From assembly GCA_045810625.1 (NCBI GenBank), contig JBJMVQ010000048.1, positions 1-64,000 of the forward strand: 64,000 bases of DNA, given 5' to 3'. Positions 1-8,995 of this stretch are shown piece by piece. Numbering within the stretch: position 1 is the stretch's first letter; each line of letters begins with the position of its first letter. The notes under the pieces are model-generated. The model made no database searches and was not told the origin of the DNA. It saw only the letters and a program-made list of their open reading frames with translations. This DNA is from JACQFZ01 sp045810625 (lineage in GTDB: Bacteria > Pseudomonadota > Gammaproteobacteria > Acidiferrobacterales > Sulfurifustaceae). The position numbers and the translations under genes are program-made.

Positions 1-91
1 GATTGCTTCTCCCCCGCACCATCGGTCAATTGACGGTCAGGCAATATCTTTCTAGCGTGCGCGGCAGTGAATCGGAACGGATTCAAAGGCC

Positions 92-805
92 GTGCCGCGT
101 AAACCCCGAATGTACCTGCCAGAGGTTCCCGCTCACGTCGTGCAGCGCGGAAACAATCGCGCCACCTGCTTTTTTACCGACGACGATTACGCGTTTTATC
201 TCGAATGCCTGGGACAAGGTCTGCATCGTTACCACGTCAAACTGCACGCGTACGTCTTGATGACGAACCATGTGCATCTGCTGCTCACCCCGGCGGACAA
301 CCACGGCATTTCGCGGCTCATGCAACATCTCGCGCGGCTCTACGTGCTATACGTCAACCGCACCTATCGGCGCAGCGGCACCCTCTGGGAAGGACGACAC
401 AAGGCGAGTCTTGTGCAAGCGGAGAAATATCTCCTTACCTGCTATCGCTACATCGAAATGAACCCGGTCACGGCGGGTATGGTTTCCAGACCCGAGCGGT
501 ACCGATGGTCCTCGTATCACTGGCACGCTTGGGGCAAGTCCGATCGGTTGATTACTGATCATCCGCTCTACGAGGCTATTGCGCCCGATCGAGAAGAACG
601 GCTTCGACGGTACCGCGAACTGTTCAAATGTCATCTTCCGGGTGAAGATGTTCATCAAATTCGGCGCTCTCTCGCTTACAACTATCCGCTCGGTAACGAC
701 CGGTTCCGGGAAGGTATTGAAGCAGCGCTCGGGCGATCAGTCGGGGAGGCAAGGCGCGGTCGACCGGTGCGCCAGGGGCGTGTTTTAATCACTCCGACCC
801 CTTAA
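92..805 (+). CDS. REP-associated tyrosine transposase (IS200-like Y1 fold)
   Basis: A 237-aa single-strand DNA transposase of the TnpA-REP (RAYT) type. It shows the HUH metal-binding signature (NHVHLLL near residue 60) and the downstream YRYIEMNPV segment typical of RAYTs, where the first Tyr of the helix is the likely nucleophile. RAYTs are usually single-copy domesticated enzymes that mobilise REP palindromes. The start is GTG at 92, preceded by AAAGG; no better ATG is in frame. It stands alone, convergent with the TPR gene at 840, and its last codons fall in a 13-bp tandem duplication. Family assignment is secure; activity is not known. Confidence 0.88.
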   Translation: MPRKPRMYLPEVPAHVVQRGNNRATCFFTDDDYAFYLECLGQGLHRYHVKLHAYVLMTNHVHLLLTPADNHGISRLMQHLARLYVLYVNRTYRRSGTLWEGRHKASLVQAEKYLLTCYRYIEMNPVTAGMVSRPERYRWSSYHWHAWGKSDRLITDHPLYEAIAPDREERLRRYRELFKCHLPGEDVHQIRRSLAYNYPLGNDRFREGIEAALGRSVGEARRGRPVRQGRVLITPTP

Positions 806-821
806 CCAGACCCCTTAACCA
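796..821. repeat. 13-bp perfect tandem duplication
   Basis: The unit GACCCCTTAACCA occurs twice back to back, spanning the last codons and stop of the transposase gene and the start of the gap to the next gene. It may be a slippage product or part of the transposase-associated end. Confidence 0.7.
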
Positions 822-839
822 TCTGGCGACCAAGCGCGG

Positions 840-2204
840 TCAGCGGACGTCAGCGGCTCCTTGCGTGGCCACGGCGCCCTGCAGCACACGGTGGTCAGGA
901 GCGTCCGCCCGTTTGAGGTATAGATCGCGCAGCGGCGACGCATGGCGCAGACTGCGGCCGTTGCTTATCAGCCGGCGCGCTTGGCTCTTGCGACCGCAGC
1001 GCAGCGCCGCCTCGATGGCGGTCATTTCCAGCAAATCGCGCTGCGCGTTGCTGCCGCCGATTTCGGACACGCTACCGAGGACTCCGATAATCGTCTCGTA
1101 TGCGCTCTCATAATCATGGTGACCGAAGTCGATGAGGCCCTGGCAAACGGTTTTCGTCACCGCCGCCACCTTGGGCACCTTGCGGTAATTGTTCGCGACG
1201 TGGCGCAGAATCCGCTGGATGAGCACGCCGTGATTCGAGCTCACCATCGCCATCATCGCGTGCACGTCGTTGAACCAGTATTGCGATTGATCGATGCTCG
1301 GCATCCAGTACTGCGCGACTTCCTGCCACAGCTCGCCGACGTCGATGCCGATCAGCGACAAGCGCCATAACAAGCTGACCGCGTCCAGGTCTTCGTAACC
1401 GTCCGGATCGTTCTTGTCTCTGATTTTTTCCCGGAAGATGCAGAAGACTTTTTCGACATCCAGCATGTAGAACTGGAAGAGCGCGTGGTGCCACCAAATG
1501 TGAATGCGCATGCCACGGTTGTCCGCCCAATCGCCGCGGCGGTCGTTCATCCACAAGATCGCGTCTTCGTAACGCCCCGTTTCGTAGTGAACGTGGCAGG
1601 CGGCGTGAAACGCGTAGATGTCGCGCGGGTTCTCGTGCAGCGCCCGCGCGGCGGCGATCCACGCGTCCTCGTGCTGGCCGTTCTCCGTGAGCGCGAACGC
1701 CTCGATGCCTTTGACGTAGCCGAACAACGGCGACCCCGGATGCCACGCAGCCGACACCAGTCGCATGGTTTCCTTCATGCGCGACGACCAGCCCATGTTG
1801 AATTCGAGCATGTGGATGCCGTACAGGGCCAGAATATCCCGGGGCGCGATGCCGAGCAGCCGACGCCAATCCGCATGTGCGCCCTCGAAGTCCTGAGCCG
1901 CCCATTTCTTGCACGCGCCGAAGTGGAGCCATTCCGACTCCAGCCGACACAGATCTCGCGCTTCGATGATCGCGAGAATCTCCCGGCACGCGTTGATCTG
2001 CTGGTTCTCCATGCTGGCGAGGCGGACCACGCATTCGAGAAAGAAGGAGGCGGGCGTTCGCCGCGTATCCTCCTTCCGCCGCAGATGCTCGAGCGGGTCG
2101 TACTCCATCCCCAGCATGCCGACCAGCGCGGTTTCAAGCTTGGGAATTTCGTCCGCATCTAAAGCCCTGATCGCGTTGCCCCGGGGGTCGATGAACTCAC
2201 GCAT
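840..2204 (-). CDS. TPR-type helical repeat protein (TTC38-like)
   Basis: A 454-aa soluble protein of repeated helix pairs, resembling the tetratricopeptide-repeat protein 38 group. Recurrent patterns include Ala-rich helices followed by aromatic/Tyr positions (for example near HENPRDIYAFHAACHVHYE). No catalytic motif is evident. The start ATG at 2204 has a good AGGGAGCAGGATC ribosome site. It is the last gene of the minus-strand carrier/KAS/halogenase run, about 120 bases after the carrier gene, so co-expression is likely. A scaffolding role for the biosynthetic enzymes is possible but is inference only; an enzyme-like role reported for some TTC38 homologues cannot be excluded. Confidence 0.7.
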   Translation of the reverse strand: MREFIDPRGNAIRALDADEIPKLETALVGMLGMEYDPLEHLRRKEDTRRTPASFFLECVVRLASMENQQINACREILAIIEARDLCRLESEWLHFGACKKWAAQDFEGAHADWRRLLGIAPRDILALYGIHMLEFNMGWSSRMKETMRLVSAAWHPGSPLFGYVKGIEAFALTENGQHEDAWIAAARALHENPRDIYAFHAACHVHYETGRYEDAILWMNDRRGDWADNRGMRIHIWWHHALFQFYMLDVEKVFCIFREKIRDKNDPDGYEDLDAVSLLWRLSLIGIDVGELWQEVAQYWMPSIDQSQYWFNDVHAMMAMVSSNHGVLIQRILRHVANNYRKVPKVAAVTKTVCQGLIDFGHHDYESAYETIIGVLGSVSEIGGSNAQRDLLEMTAIEAALRCGRKSQARRLISNGRSLRHASPLRDLYLKRADAPDHRVLQGAVATQGAADVR

Positions 2205-2322
2205 GATCCTGCTCCCTGGACCGATCCCTTCTCATATCTTTCCCATCTCTCGCCATACTTGCTCCACGCCGGAAGCGGACCAGACGGCGCCGCTGCGCGA
2301 CGCATCGAGCCGCACGAATGCG

Positions 2323-2589
2323 CTACGCCTTCGCAGTCACGAGAGTCGCAATCCGCTCCACGGTCACACCTTCCGAAAGATCGTCCATGCTGACGACACG
2401 CTCGAATTTCTCTTGCACGATTTCGAGCATCGAGAGCAGCAGCATCGAATTGCCGCCGAGATCGAAGAAATCCTCGACCGGGCCGACGTCGTTCTTGCTC
2501 AGTACGTTCTTCCAGATCGCGAGGATGGTGTTCACCGCCTCCTGGTGCACGGAATTCCCGTTGAGAACCTCGTCAGCGATAGCGCTCAT
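2323..2589 (-). CDS. Stand-alone carrier protein (PCP/ACP-like)
   Basis: An 88-aa phosphopantetheine carrier. The attachment motif FFDLGGNSMLLL puts Ser48 at the start of helix 2. The FFxLGGxS form is more typical of peptidyl carrier proteins than of fatty acid ACPs. A ribosome site GGAGAAATGTC precedes ATG 2589. It lies just downstream of a KAS III-like gene, a SyrB2-type halogenase and an adenylating enzyme, the set needed to load a substrate on a carrier and halogenate it there. Its substrate (amino acid or acyl) cannot be read from the sequence. Confidence 0.88.
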   Translation of the reverse strand: MSAIADEVLNGNSVHQEAVNTILAIWKNVLSKNDVGPVEDFFDLGGNSMLLLSMLEIVQEKFERVVSMDDLSEGVTVERIATLVTAKA

Positions 2590-2653
2590 GACATTTCTCC
2601 ATATCGATGAAAAGCACTCCGGATACGCAACTCGACCTCGCTCCTGCGCCGCC

Positions 2654-3568
2654 TCATCCGCCGGTGCGGCGCAACAAGACGCTCGCTCTGAGGTTCGGCG
2701 CGTCGACCGACACCATGTACAGATCGCTGTCGGACGCCGGGTTGCTGCTGCCGTAATCGATCAAATTGATGAAGGTGTCCGCGGAAAAGCAATGTCCGTA
2801 CTTGGGTACATTGTCGAGAAACAGCTGGCCCTTGCTGAAGCCGAGCTTCATTTCCTTGAGCTGGGTGATGGATCTGAAGATATTGCTGCAAAATACCTTC
2901 CTGACCTGCCCGACCTTCACGCCGGCCTGATCGATGATCTCCCGGAGCACGCGCGCATAGAGCGCCGAGTCGTCTTTGCCGCGGTTGCTGTGGATCGGGT
3001 CTTCGCTCGCGCGAAATCTGTCCGCGACCAGCTCGTAACCGGCGACGTTGCGGCTGGTGACAATGCAGCTCGCGGCCGCGTCGCTCAACAACGCAAAATT
3101 GTTGAAGCGGATGTTTTCGTCGTAAACCTTGTCCGCGGTGATGATCAGGATGTTCTTGTACGCTCCCGTTCTCACCATGTTCACGGCCATCACAATGGCG
3201 CTCAGAAAACTGGCGCAGTTGTTGAGCGTGAACCCGACCGGGAAGGTGTTGGTGAGTTGCAGTTCCTTGAGAAGCTTGACGTTGAACTTGATGTGCTCGA
3301 TCTCGTCTCCGGGGAAACAGGTCGAGCAGAAATAGACGAAATCGATATCCGCGGGGGACAGCCCGCTGCTCGCCAAGGTCTTCCTGGCCGAAGCGATGCC
3401 GAGATCGAATATGTCCGCCGCGGTTTTGCGATACTTGCCCCAACCGAACAGCTCCGGCTTATCGGGGTAGCCGTTCGCCTTCAGGAACTCCTGAAAATTC
3501 ACCACCTCGCTATACGCGTGCTCCGATTCGCCGAGCGAATACGCGAGCGATTCGATCACCGCCTGCAT
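2654..3568 (-). CDS. Divergent KAS III-like acyltransferase
   Basis: A 304-aa thiolase-fold protein related to 3-oxoacyl-ACP synthase III. The nucleophile is Cys118 in the NNCASF motif. The usual HQAN and GN motifs of FabH are not present: the first position reads CSNIFRSI, and the second reads KYGHCFSAD with His259 where Asn is expected. The same KY-x-H-x-F-x-x-D pattern occurs in the second KAS III of this window (15958-16896). This suggests a subfamily that transfers acyl groups rather than condensing with malonyl-ACP. The start ATG 3568 has GGGAGTGCAGGG upstream. It sits between the carrier and halogenase genes, so it may move the halogenated acyl group between carriers. Confidence 0.82.
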   Translation of the reverse strand: MQAVIESLAYSLGESEHAYSEVVNFQEFLKANGYPDKPELFGWGKYRKTAADIFDLGIASARKTLASSGLSPADIDFVYFCSTCFPGDEIEHIKFNVKLLKELQLTNTFPVGFTLNNCASFLSAIVMAVNMVRTGAYKNILIITADKVYDENIRFNNFALLSDAAASCIVTSRNVAGYELVADRFRASEDPIHSNRGKDDSALYARVLREIIDQAGVKVGQVRKVFCSNIFRSITQLKEMKLGFSKGQLFLDNVPKYGHCFSADTFINLIDYGSSNPASDSDLYMVSVDAPNLRASVLLRRTGG

Positions 3569-3617
3569 CCCTGCACTCCCTGTTCCTGTCCGCCGGCTAC
3601 TGCGATAGCTCCGCCCG

Positions 3618-4589
3618 TCAGCACGCCGGAATGAACGGTTCGCCGAGCATGTTCTTGTCGCGGATTCGGTTGTGGGTGTACTTGTTTTCTCCCGCCACGA
3701 CGACGGCGCCGTAGTGTTCCAAGCTCACCTCACCGCCGAACTCCGTCAGCACATCGGTGTCGGGATGAATCAGCACTTCGGGCGGAACATAGCGGGCGGA
3801 AAAGCCGAGGCGCATTTCCTTGCTCAGCCCCAAGTGAGGGAGCGAAGAATGCAGCACCGTGGACCAGAAGATGACGCATTCGCCGCGCTTCATCTCGAAA
3901 TACACGGCCTTCGATTCATCCGGCGCCCAGTTCGGATCGATCTGAAGATCACGGTAGTCGTATCCCCACAAACCGCGGTGCACGCCGTTCTTGATCACGT
4001 TGTTGTTCTTCTCCGGGTTGTAGATCAGCCGCTTTTCTTCGTCGTAGTGCATCATGTTGTGCGTGCCCGGAACGATCGCGAGGCACGCGGTGTCCTTCAT
4101 CGCGTCGGTGAACGCGGTCCATGCGGTCAAGGTTCCCCGCCGTCCCGAGTCATCCGGCCAAATGATGTGCGGGCGGCCGGCGACGCCGGCAAACGTATTC
4201 GCCTGATGCCAGTCGGTCCCGGCGTCGCCCGGATACTTCGAGAAGAACTCGGTGCGCCAGCAGAGCAGGTTCGGCCCCATCACGCTGCGAACCTTGTGCA
4301 CGATCTTCGGATGGCAGACGTGGCGTCCGAGGAACGGGATATCCAAATGCCTGTCGTAGTTGGCGAGGTTGTTGTTCTTCTCGTTGGAAAACTGGTTGTT
4401 CTTGTAAACCGCATTCTTCCGATTCAGGACCTGCAGCCGCACGGTTTTCCAGTGCGCGTCCATTTCCTCCGGCTCGTAAAGCTTGAACGGTTTGATGTAG
4501 CCATTCTTGAAGAAGAAATCGATTTCTTCGTCGGAAAGGCCGTAGTCCTCTTGCATTCCCTTGCTCACCGCCTCGGTTACTGCATTCAT
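3618..4589 (-). CDS. SyrB2-type Fe(II)/2-oxoglutarate halogenase
   Basis: A 323-aa member of the PhyH-like chlorinating enzymes, colinear with SyrB2 at a constant offset of about 12 residues. In ordinary dioxygenases the iron is held by HxD/E and a distal His. Here the proximal motif is His128-Gln-Ala130 (GTDWHQANTF), with Ala in the carboxylate position, which in this family opens a site for chloride or bromide. Distal His247 (VLHSS) and Arg260 (EMRLGF), for 2-oxoglutarate, are present. The start ATG 4589 has a strong AGGAGAATTCCA site. SyrB2-type enzymes act on carrier-bound substrates, matching the neighbouring carrier (2323-2589) and adenylating enzyme (4649-6175). The prediction is aliphatic C-H halogenation; the substrate is unknown. 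Confidence 0.92.
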   Translation of the reverse strand: MNAVTEAVSKGMQEDYGLSDEEIDFFFKNGYIKPFKLYEPEEMDAHWKTVRLQVLNRKNAVYKNNQFSNEKNNNLANYDRHLDIPFLGRHVCHPKIVHKVRSVMGPNLLCWRTEFFSKYPGDAGTDWHQANTFAGVAGRPHIIWPDDSGRRGTLTAWTAFTDAMKDTACLAIVPGTHNMMHYDEEKRLIYNPEKNNNVIKNGVHRGLWGYDYRDLQIDPNWAPDESKAVYFEMKRGECVIFWSTVLHSSLPHLGLSKEMRLGFSARYVPPEVLIHPDTDVLTEFGGEVSLEHYGAVVVAGENKYTHNRIRDKNMLGEPFIPAC

Positions 4590-4648
4590 TGGAATTCTCC
4601 TGATGGGTCCGCAAACATGACGACGAATCGCAGGTCGAACGCTGCCCG

Positions 4649-6175
4649 CTACGAAAACACCAACTTCTGATACTTCTCGAAAATGTTGTCCCGGTGCAGC
4701 TTCAAGTTACGGGTCAGCAGTCCGTCCTCGGGCGTGAACTTCCCGGTCTGCAGCCGCCATTTCCTGATCGGGGATGACGCGCAGACGCCGTCGTTCAGCT
4801 CGTTGATTTTTGCGACGATCGACTGCTCGGCGCCTGCGACCAGGTTCTCCACCATGATCAGCAACCCGAGGTGCGCCATGCCGTTGCCCATCAGCACCGC
4901 GTGATTGACGAACGGCAGTTCGTAAAATGCGCGCTCGACGAGCTGCGGGTGCACCTTGTGCCCCGACGACGTCACGATCGTTTCTTTCTTGCGTCCGTGG
5001 ATGAACAAGTATCCGTGCTCGTCGAAGTGGCCGATGTCTCCCGTCGCGATGCGCTGCGCGTCGCGATAGACCTGGGCCTCCTCATCGGCCGGTTCGTCGA
5101 GATATCCGCGCGTCAACGGATATGGCGAGCGGGCGATGATTTCGCCGCCGGCGCCGATCGAGACGCTGCCTTCGACGAGCGGGCGCCCAACCGAGCCGAT
5201 GCGGTCGCGCGCGGGCAGGTTCGCGGCGATCGGACCGTACTCGGTCATCCCGTACGCCTCGTACAACGGCACATTGGCGTCGCGAAAGCCGCGCAGGATC
5301 TCGGGCGCGATCGGCGCCATCCCGGACAACATCATGCGCGTGCGGCCGCCGAAATACGCGCGCAACCGCTCGGCGACGGTCGCCACGTCGCCGGCGGCAT
5401 CGCTCGTCGGCGGCGGGATATGTGCGACGCGCCAGGCGGATTCGTAGAAGACCGGCGGCGCGAGAAACAGCGTTGGTTTGATCGCCTTGAGGGCGCTCAG
5501 CACGTTGGCCGCGTCCGTCAAACAGACGTTGATTCCGAACAGGATGCAGCCGTAGATCAGCAGCTTCTGCTGATAGTTGGAGAGCGGTAAGAAGATGAGA
5601 AAGACATCGTCCGGCTTCGCTCCCAGCGCCGAAAAGAAGACGCCGGCGTTGTAGAGCACGCCGACGTCGTTCACCAGGATTTTTTTGATCCGGCCGGAAG
5701 TCCCCGAGGAAAAGATGACAGCGGAGACGTCCTTGAGCCCGGCGTAGAGCACGTCGCCGGCCGCGGTGCGCTTGAAGACCGAGAGGCCGGAAAGTTTTCC
5801 GACTTCGGCGAAGTCGGCACGGTCGAGCACGTGGCGGTAGCGCTCGCTCGTCAACACGAAATCGAGACGACCATGGCCGACGAGCTTCAGCATGTCGCTC
5901 GCCGCGCCTTCCGGCATGTGCACGGTGGTACAGCTCTGCTTCAGCAGCGTCAGGTCCGCGAGCAGCGCGTCGCAACCGTTTTCCGCGATGACGCCAACGC
6001 AATGACCCGGCGCGACACCCATCGATGCGATCGCCTGCGCCGCGCGCGTTATCTGCGCATGCAGCTCGGCGAATGTAACGCTCGCGTTGCGCTTCTTGTC
6101 GTAAAAAACGACGCGCCGATCTTTGCGATCGCTCAGAACATCGACGAGATTCTTGAGCTCGACGTGGTCGGACAA
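4649..6175 (-). CDS. ANL-family adenylating enzyme (acyl-CoA synthetase/A-domain-like)
   Basis: A 508-aa adenylate-forming enzyme. The phosphate-binding A3 loop reads IFSSGTSGRIKKI, the A5 region YEAYGMTEYG, the A7 Asp TGDIGHF, the hinge GRKKETIVTSSG, and the C-terminal Lys lies in LTRNLKLHRDN. The hinge and C-terminus look closer to acyl-CoA synthetases than to NRPS A-domains, and no carrier domain is fused. The start is TTG at 6175 with GGAG 11 bases upstream; an ATG at 6192 is out of frame. As first gene of the halogenase run it probably activates the acid that is loaded on the nearby PCP-like carrier. Confidence 0.85.
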   Translation of the reverse strand: MSDHVELKNLVDVLSDRKDRRVVFYDKKRNASVTFAELHAQITRAAQAIASMGVAPGHCVGVIAENGCDALLADLTLLKQSCTTVHMPEGAASDMLKLVGHGRLDFVLTSERYRHVLDRADFAEVGKLSGLSVFKRTAAGDVLYAGLKDVSAVIFSSGTSGRIKKILVNDVGVLYNAGVFFSALGAKPDDVFLIFLPLSNYQQKLLIYGCILFGINVCLTDAANVLSALKAIKPTLFLAPPVFYESAWRVAHIPPPTSDAAGDVATVAERLRAYFGGRTRMMLSGMAPIAPEILRGFRDANVPLYEAYGMTEYGPIAANLPARDRIGSVGRPLVEGSVSIGAGGEIIARSPYPLTRGYLDEPADEEAQVYRDAQRIATGDIGHFDEHGYLFIHGRKKETIVTSSGHKVHPQLVERAFYELPFVNHAVLMGNGMAHLGLLIMVENLVAGAEQSIVAKINELNDGVCASSPIRKWRLQTGKFTPEDGLLTRNLKLHRDNIFEKYQKLVFS

Positions 6176-6198
6176 GGTGAGAGTCGCTCCATGACTCG

Positions 6199-6224
6199 TA
6201 CTGCTCCTGAATACTGCTCCTGAA
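6199..6224. repeat. 13-bp perfect tandem duplication in a 5' leader
   Basis: TACTGCTCCTGAA is repeated twice. Read on the minus strand it duplicates TTCAGGAGCAGTA, including a Shine-Dalgarno-like AGGAG, just before the leader of the adenylating-enzyme gene. Whether it affects expression is unknown. Confidence 0.65.
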
Positions 6225-6270
6225 AATCTATGCGTTGACCTGGTTTCGTGTCGATCAACGCATCGATCGC

Positions 6271-6300
6271 ATCATAGTCATCGTCAGTTGAAAAAAACAA
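6271..6300 (-). promoter_or_regulatory. Weak sigma70-like promoter candidate
   Basis: On the minus strand TTGTTT and TATGAT are separated by 18 bases, about 95 bases before the adenylating-enzyme start. The -35 match is poor, so this is only a candidate. Confidence 0.28.
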
Positions 6301-6630
6301 TAGCGCAAACGGCGAAGTTGTTCGGCGCAATCGAAAACGATTAGCAGCGAGCGCATCGAAAAAAGTTTTCTCTGCATTTGATAAAAACGCGAAAACAATT
6401 CGCCGTGCGAAACGATGGGCGGCTGCACTGAGTTGTAGCGTGCGCGCATCGTCGAAATGAATTAGCGATACCCAAAAGAGTGCGACGTGTTCGAGCACCA
6501 CGTATCGACGCGCCGTGCGAATCGACGGCAGCGCCGCGGCGCCATCACAGCACAGAGCGGAAAATTTGCCGAAGACGCGCGGTGCGTCGCGTGCGCGGAC
6601 GTGCGCGAAACCACTAAAGAAACGGAAAAA

Positions 6631-7542
6631 TCAGATGCGGACGCGGGAAAGCAGACGTTCGATATTGCCGGAAAGCACCAACTCGGATTCTCGCAGCGAA
6701 ATATATGGCTTGACATCGGCCTCGTTGGAGAACAAGGCGATCAGGCGCTTGTTCACGCTGGCGATATTGTTGATCGGCCAGTCGGTTCCGAATATGCACT
6801 TGTGATTTATGCCGCTCGAGCACAGGCGCACCACATCGTTCAGGTTGTGTTGCGCGCCGCTCAGGTCGAGATAGACGTTGGGCCGATATTTGCAGAGCTG
6901 TACGCATTGCTCCACATAGTTGACCGCGCCGTGCGCGAGAATGAACGGGATCTCGGTGTACTTTCGCGCGGGCGCATCGACGTGCATCGGCATCGCTTCA
7001 CTGAACGAAAGAGCCGGCGACGTTGCGCCGATATGCAGTAGCACCGGTAATCGATGCGCCTGACAATATTCGTAGTACGGGGTGAGCAGATCGCTGTCGG
7101 GCCGGTAACCGCAGGGCGGATAAAGCTTCAGTCCGCGAAAGCCGTAGCGCTCGACGCCTTCCACGAAGAGATCGAAGCCGTCTTTGCCCCACCGTGGATC
7201 GACGCCCGCGAACACGACGAACCGGTTCGGATGCCGCTGCAGGATATCCTTGTGCTCGCGGAACATCTCGGCGATGGTCAGCGGGCCGTCCGGCAGGGCG
7301 TAAGTGAAATCCGGCAGCAACACGACGGCCTTCTCGATGCCGAGCTTGTCCATCTCACGAATCTGAATGCCGCCGTCGTGATCGTGGTAGTCGGCGAGCA
7401 GGCGATCGAGAACACGCGCGCGCGACACGCGCACCGGCGCGAGATGCATCTGCTCGACGACGTTATCCGCAACGCCCTCCATGAACGACTGCGGCACGAA
7501 GCGCGTCGAGGCGATGTGCGTGTGTCCGTCGATGATCCTCAT
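6631..7542 (-). CDS. Amidohydrolase-2 family TIM-barrel hydrolase
   Basis: A 303-aa metal-dependent hydrolase of the ACMSD-like amidohydrolase group. The N-terminal metal motif is DGHTHI; later ligands are probably the His in VLLHIGATS, the His in PFILAHGAV and the Asp in FGTDWP. Members hydrolyse amide or C-C bonds or decarboxylate small aromatic acids; the substrate here cannot be predicted. ATG 7542 lies 16 bases after the hexapeptide gene, so both belong to the minus-strand operon led by the two GNATs. Confidence 0.85.
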   Translation of the reverse strand: MRIIDGHTHIASTRFVPQSFMEGVADNVVEQMHLAPVRVSRARVLDRLLADYHDHDGGIQIREMDKLGIEKAVVLLPDFTYALPDGPLTIAEMFREHKDILQRHPNRFVVFAGVDPRWGKDGFDLFVEGVERYGFRGLKLYPPCGYRPDSDLLTPYYEYCQAHRLPVLLHIGATSPALSFSEAMPMHVDAPARKYTEIPFILAHGAVNYVEQCVQLCKYRPNVYLDLSGAQHNLNDVVRLCSSGINHKCIFGTDWPINNIASVNKRLIALFSNEADVKPYISLRESELVLSGNIERLLSRVRI

Positions 7543-7557
7543 CGCCGCCCGACCCGC

Positions 7558-8166
7558 TCACCCCTTCAGCTCGGCGTGACGACGCAGCAAATATTTCGAA
7601 TACTTGTCGGTCATCTGCTTGACGGGGCTGTCCGGCGAGTCGCTCTCGCGCGGCACGGCGAAAATGTACTCGGGGAAATTGAGCGGCTTCTGAATCGCCC
7701 AAATCTCCTCGTGCTTGTCGGGCGGGAAGCAGCGCGCGGGATCTCCCACCGCGATCCAGCCGATCGGCACGGTGCTTTCCTCTTCGAGGACCGTGCGCAA
7801 ATGAACGATCGCATTGATGCGCAGCTCCGAGTGCCTTTTCACGTGCGCGCCGTTGAAAACCGACGCCCCGGTCGCGATGAAGACTTCGTCCTCGATGCGG
7901 CAACCGCTCAAGTGGCAGTGCGGGCCGACGATCACGTTGTTGCCGATGACGCAGTCGTTGAAGCGCGTACTGCGAATCACCGCATTTTCCATGACCACCG
8001 AGTTTTTCCCGACGGCGATCCGCCCGCCTTCGGCGACCAGCACCGCGCCGTAGGAAATCACCGTCTCCGGTCCGATCGTCACGTCGCCGACGACGACCGC
8101 GTTCGGCGCGACGAACGCGGTGGGATCGATCGCCGGCTTACCCGGCTGTTCGGCTTTACCTTTCAT
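7558..8166 (-). CDS. Left-handed beta-helix (hexapeptide-repeat) protein, gamma-carbonic-anhydrase-like
   Basis: About 202 aa with a run of hexapeptide repeats (IGPETVIS, IAVGKNSVV, IGNNVIVGP, IEDEVFIATG), the trimeric left-handed beta-helix seen in acyltransferases and gamma-class carbonic anhydrases. A PHCHLSGC segment resembles the metal-site strand of gamma-CAs, but the full His triad is not obvious. I chose ATG 8166 (MKGKAEQ), which has GGAGAC upstream and overlaps the end of the methyltransferase gene by 11 bases; a longer frame to 8247 lacks support. Function in the cluster is unknown; acyl transfer or a structural role are both possible. Confidence 0.78.
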   Translation of the reverse strand: MKGKAEQPGKPAIDPTAFVAPNAVVVGDVTIGPETVISYGAVLVAEGGRIAVGKNSVVMENAVIRSTRFNDCVIGNNVIVGPHCHLSGCRIEDEVFIATGASVFNGAHVKRHSELRINAIVHLRTVLEEESTVPIGWIAVGDPARCFPPDKHEEIWAIQKPLNFPEYIFAVPRESDSPDSPVKQMTDKYSKYLLRRHAELKG

Positions 8167-8995
8167 GCTTCGTCTCCTTTGTGTCGTTTTGGGCGGATAC
8201 AAAAAAGACCCCGACGCCCGCCCAACCGTCTTCCGTAAAAATTCCATTCTTGATCGCGCGCATCTCGTCGCGCGCGATCTCGACCTCCGCCGCTCTCACC
8301 ACCTCGAGCTTGTACCCGAAAATCAGGTCGCAGAAGGCGTCCTTGCCGATGAGATCGGTGGTGAGGAGCAGCATGGAGCTGCGTATATCGGCGTAGCCGG
8401 CGCGCTTCAGGTAATGCGCGAGCTTGCTGCCCACATGGCGGTCGCCGCCCCGTTCCGCCTGGGCGCTTGCGACGCGCTGCAGGAACGAGCGGAACTCTTT
8501 CACTTCGGGCGCCATGCCGAGCCACCGGTCATCGATGTCGCAAATACAGAAGCGCCCCTGCTCGGCGAGACAGCCGCGAATGTTGACGAGGGCGTTGAGC
8601 GGATCGGACAGATGCTGGAACAGCAGGCGTGAATAGATGAAATCGAATTCGCCGGCGACACGCGCGAGGTCGGGATCGTAGACGTTCAGGTTCATGACCT
8701 CCGCATCGACGACCCCCGCCGCGCTCAGCTGACGCCGCGTCTCCGCCAAACTGATGTCGTTACAGTCCGCCGCCACCAGCCGTCTCGGGTTGGCGCGCTT
8801 CGCGATTTGCGTCGCGATGATGCCGGGGCCGCAACCGAGGTCCATCACGCGCGCTTGCCGGCGCAATCCGGCCTGCGCCATATGCTCGAATTCAATGTCG
8901 AGCACGATGCCGGCCTGAGTCTTCAGCCGCCGCAGCGAGTCCTCGTTGTCGCGAAACGTCCCGAGCTGATACGAACTGTCCACCGCTAGTGTCAT
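8156..8995 (-). CDS. Class I SAM-dependent methyltransferase
   Basis: A 279-aa Rossmann-fold methyltransferase. Motif I is VMDLGCGPGIIATQ near residue 57, followed by an acidic residue (VAADCND) and a FDFIYSRLLFQHLSDP post-I segment. The start ATG 8995 shares an ATGA overlap with the upstream GNAT stop, so translation is coupled. Small-molecule O-, N- or C-methylation is expected; nothing in the sequence fixes the acceptor. Confidence 0.87.
   Translation of the reverse strand: MTLAVDSSYQLGTFRDNEDSLRRLKTQAGIVLDIEFEHMAQAGLRRQARVMDLGCGPGIIATQIAKRANPRRLVAADCNDISLAETRRQLSAAGVVDAEVMNLNVYDPDLARVAGEFDFIYSRLLFQHLSDPLNALVNIRGCLAEQGRFCICDIDDRWLGMAPEVKEFRSFLQRVASAQAERGGDRHVGSKLAHYLKRAGYADIRSSMLLLTTDLIGKDAFCDLIFGYKLEVVRAAEVEIARDEMRAIKNGIFTEDGWAGVGVFFVSAQNDTKETKHER

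Larger units (their letters stand above)
6176..6630. other. 455-base AT-richer gap upstream of the halogenase operon
   Basis: No credible gene is seen. The segment is richer in A/T than its surroundings, especially at 6240-6480, and separates the adenylating-enzyme gene from the end of the amidohydrolase gene on the same strand. It holds a 13-bp tandem duplication and a weak promoter candidate, so the halogenase sub-operon may be transcribed separately from the upstream minus-strand genes. Confidence 0.5.

Noticed and set aside
2318..3634. A 438-codon open frame on the plus strand
   Set aside because: It is antisense to the carrier and KAS III-like genes and has a composition typical of reverse-frame translation.
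3618..4589. Ordinary phytanoyl-CoA hydroxylase instead of halogenase
   Set aside because: The iron motif is HQA, not HxD, and similarity to SyrB2 extends over the full length.
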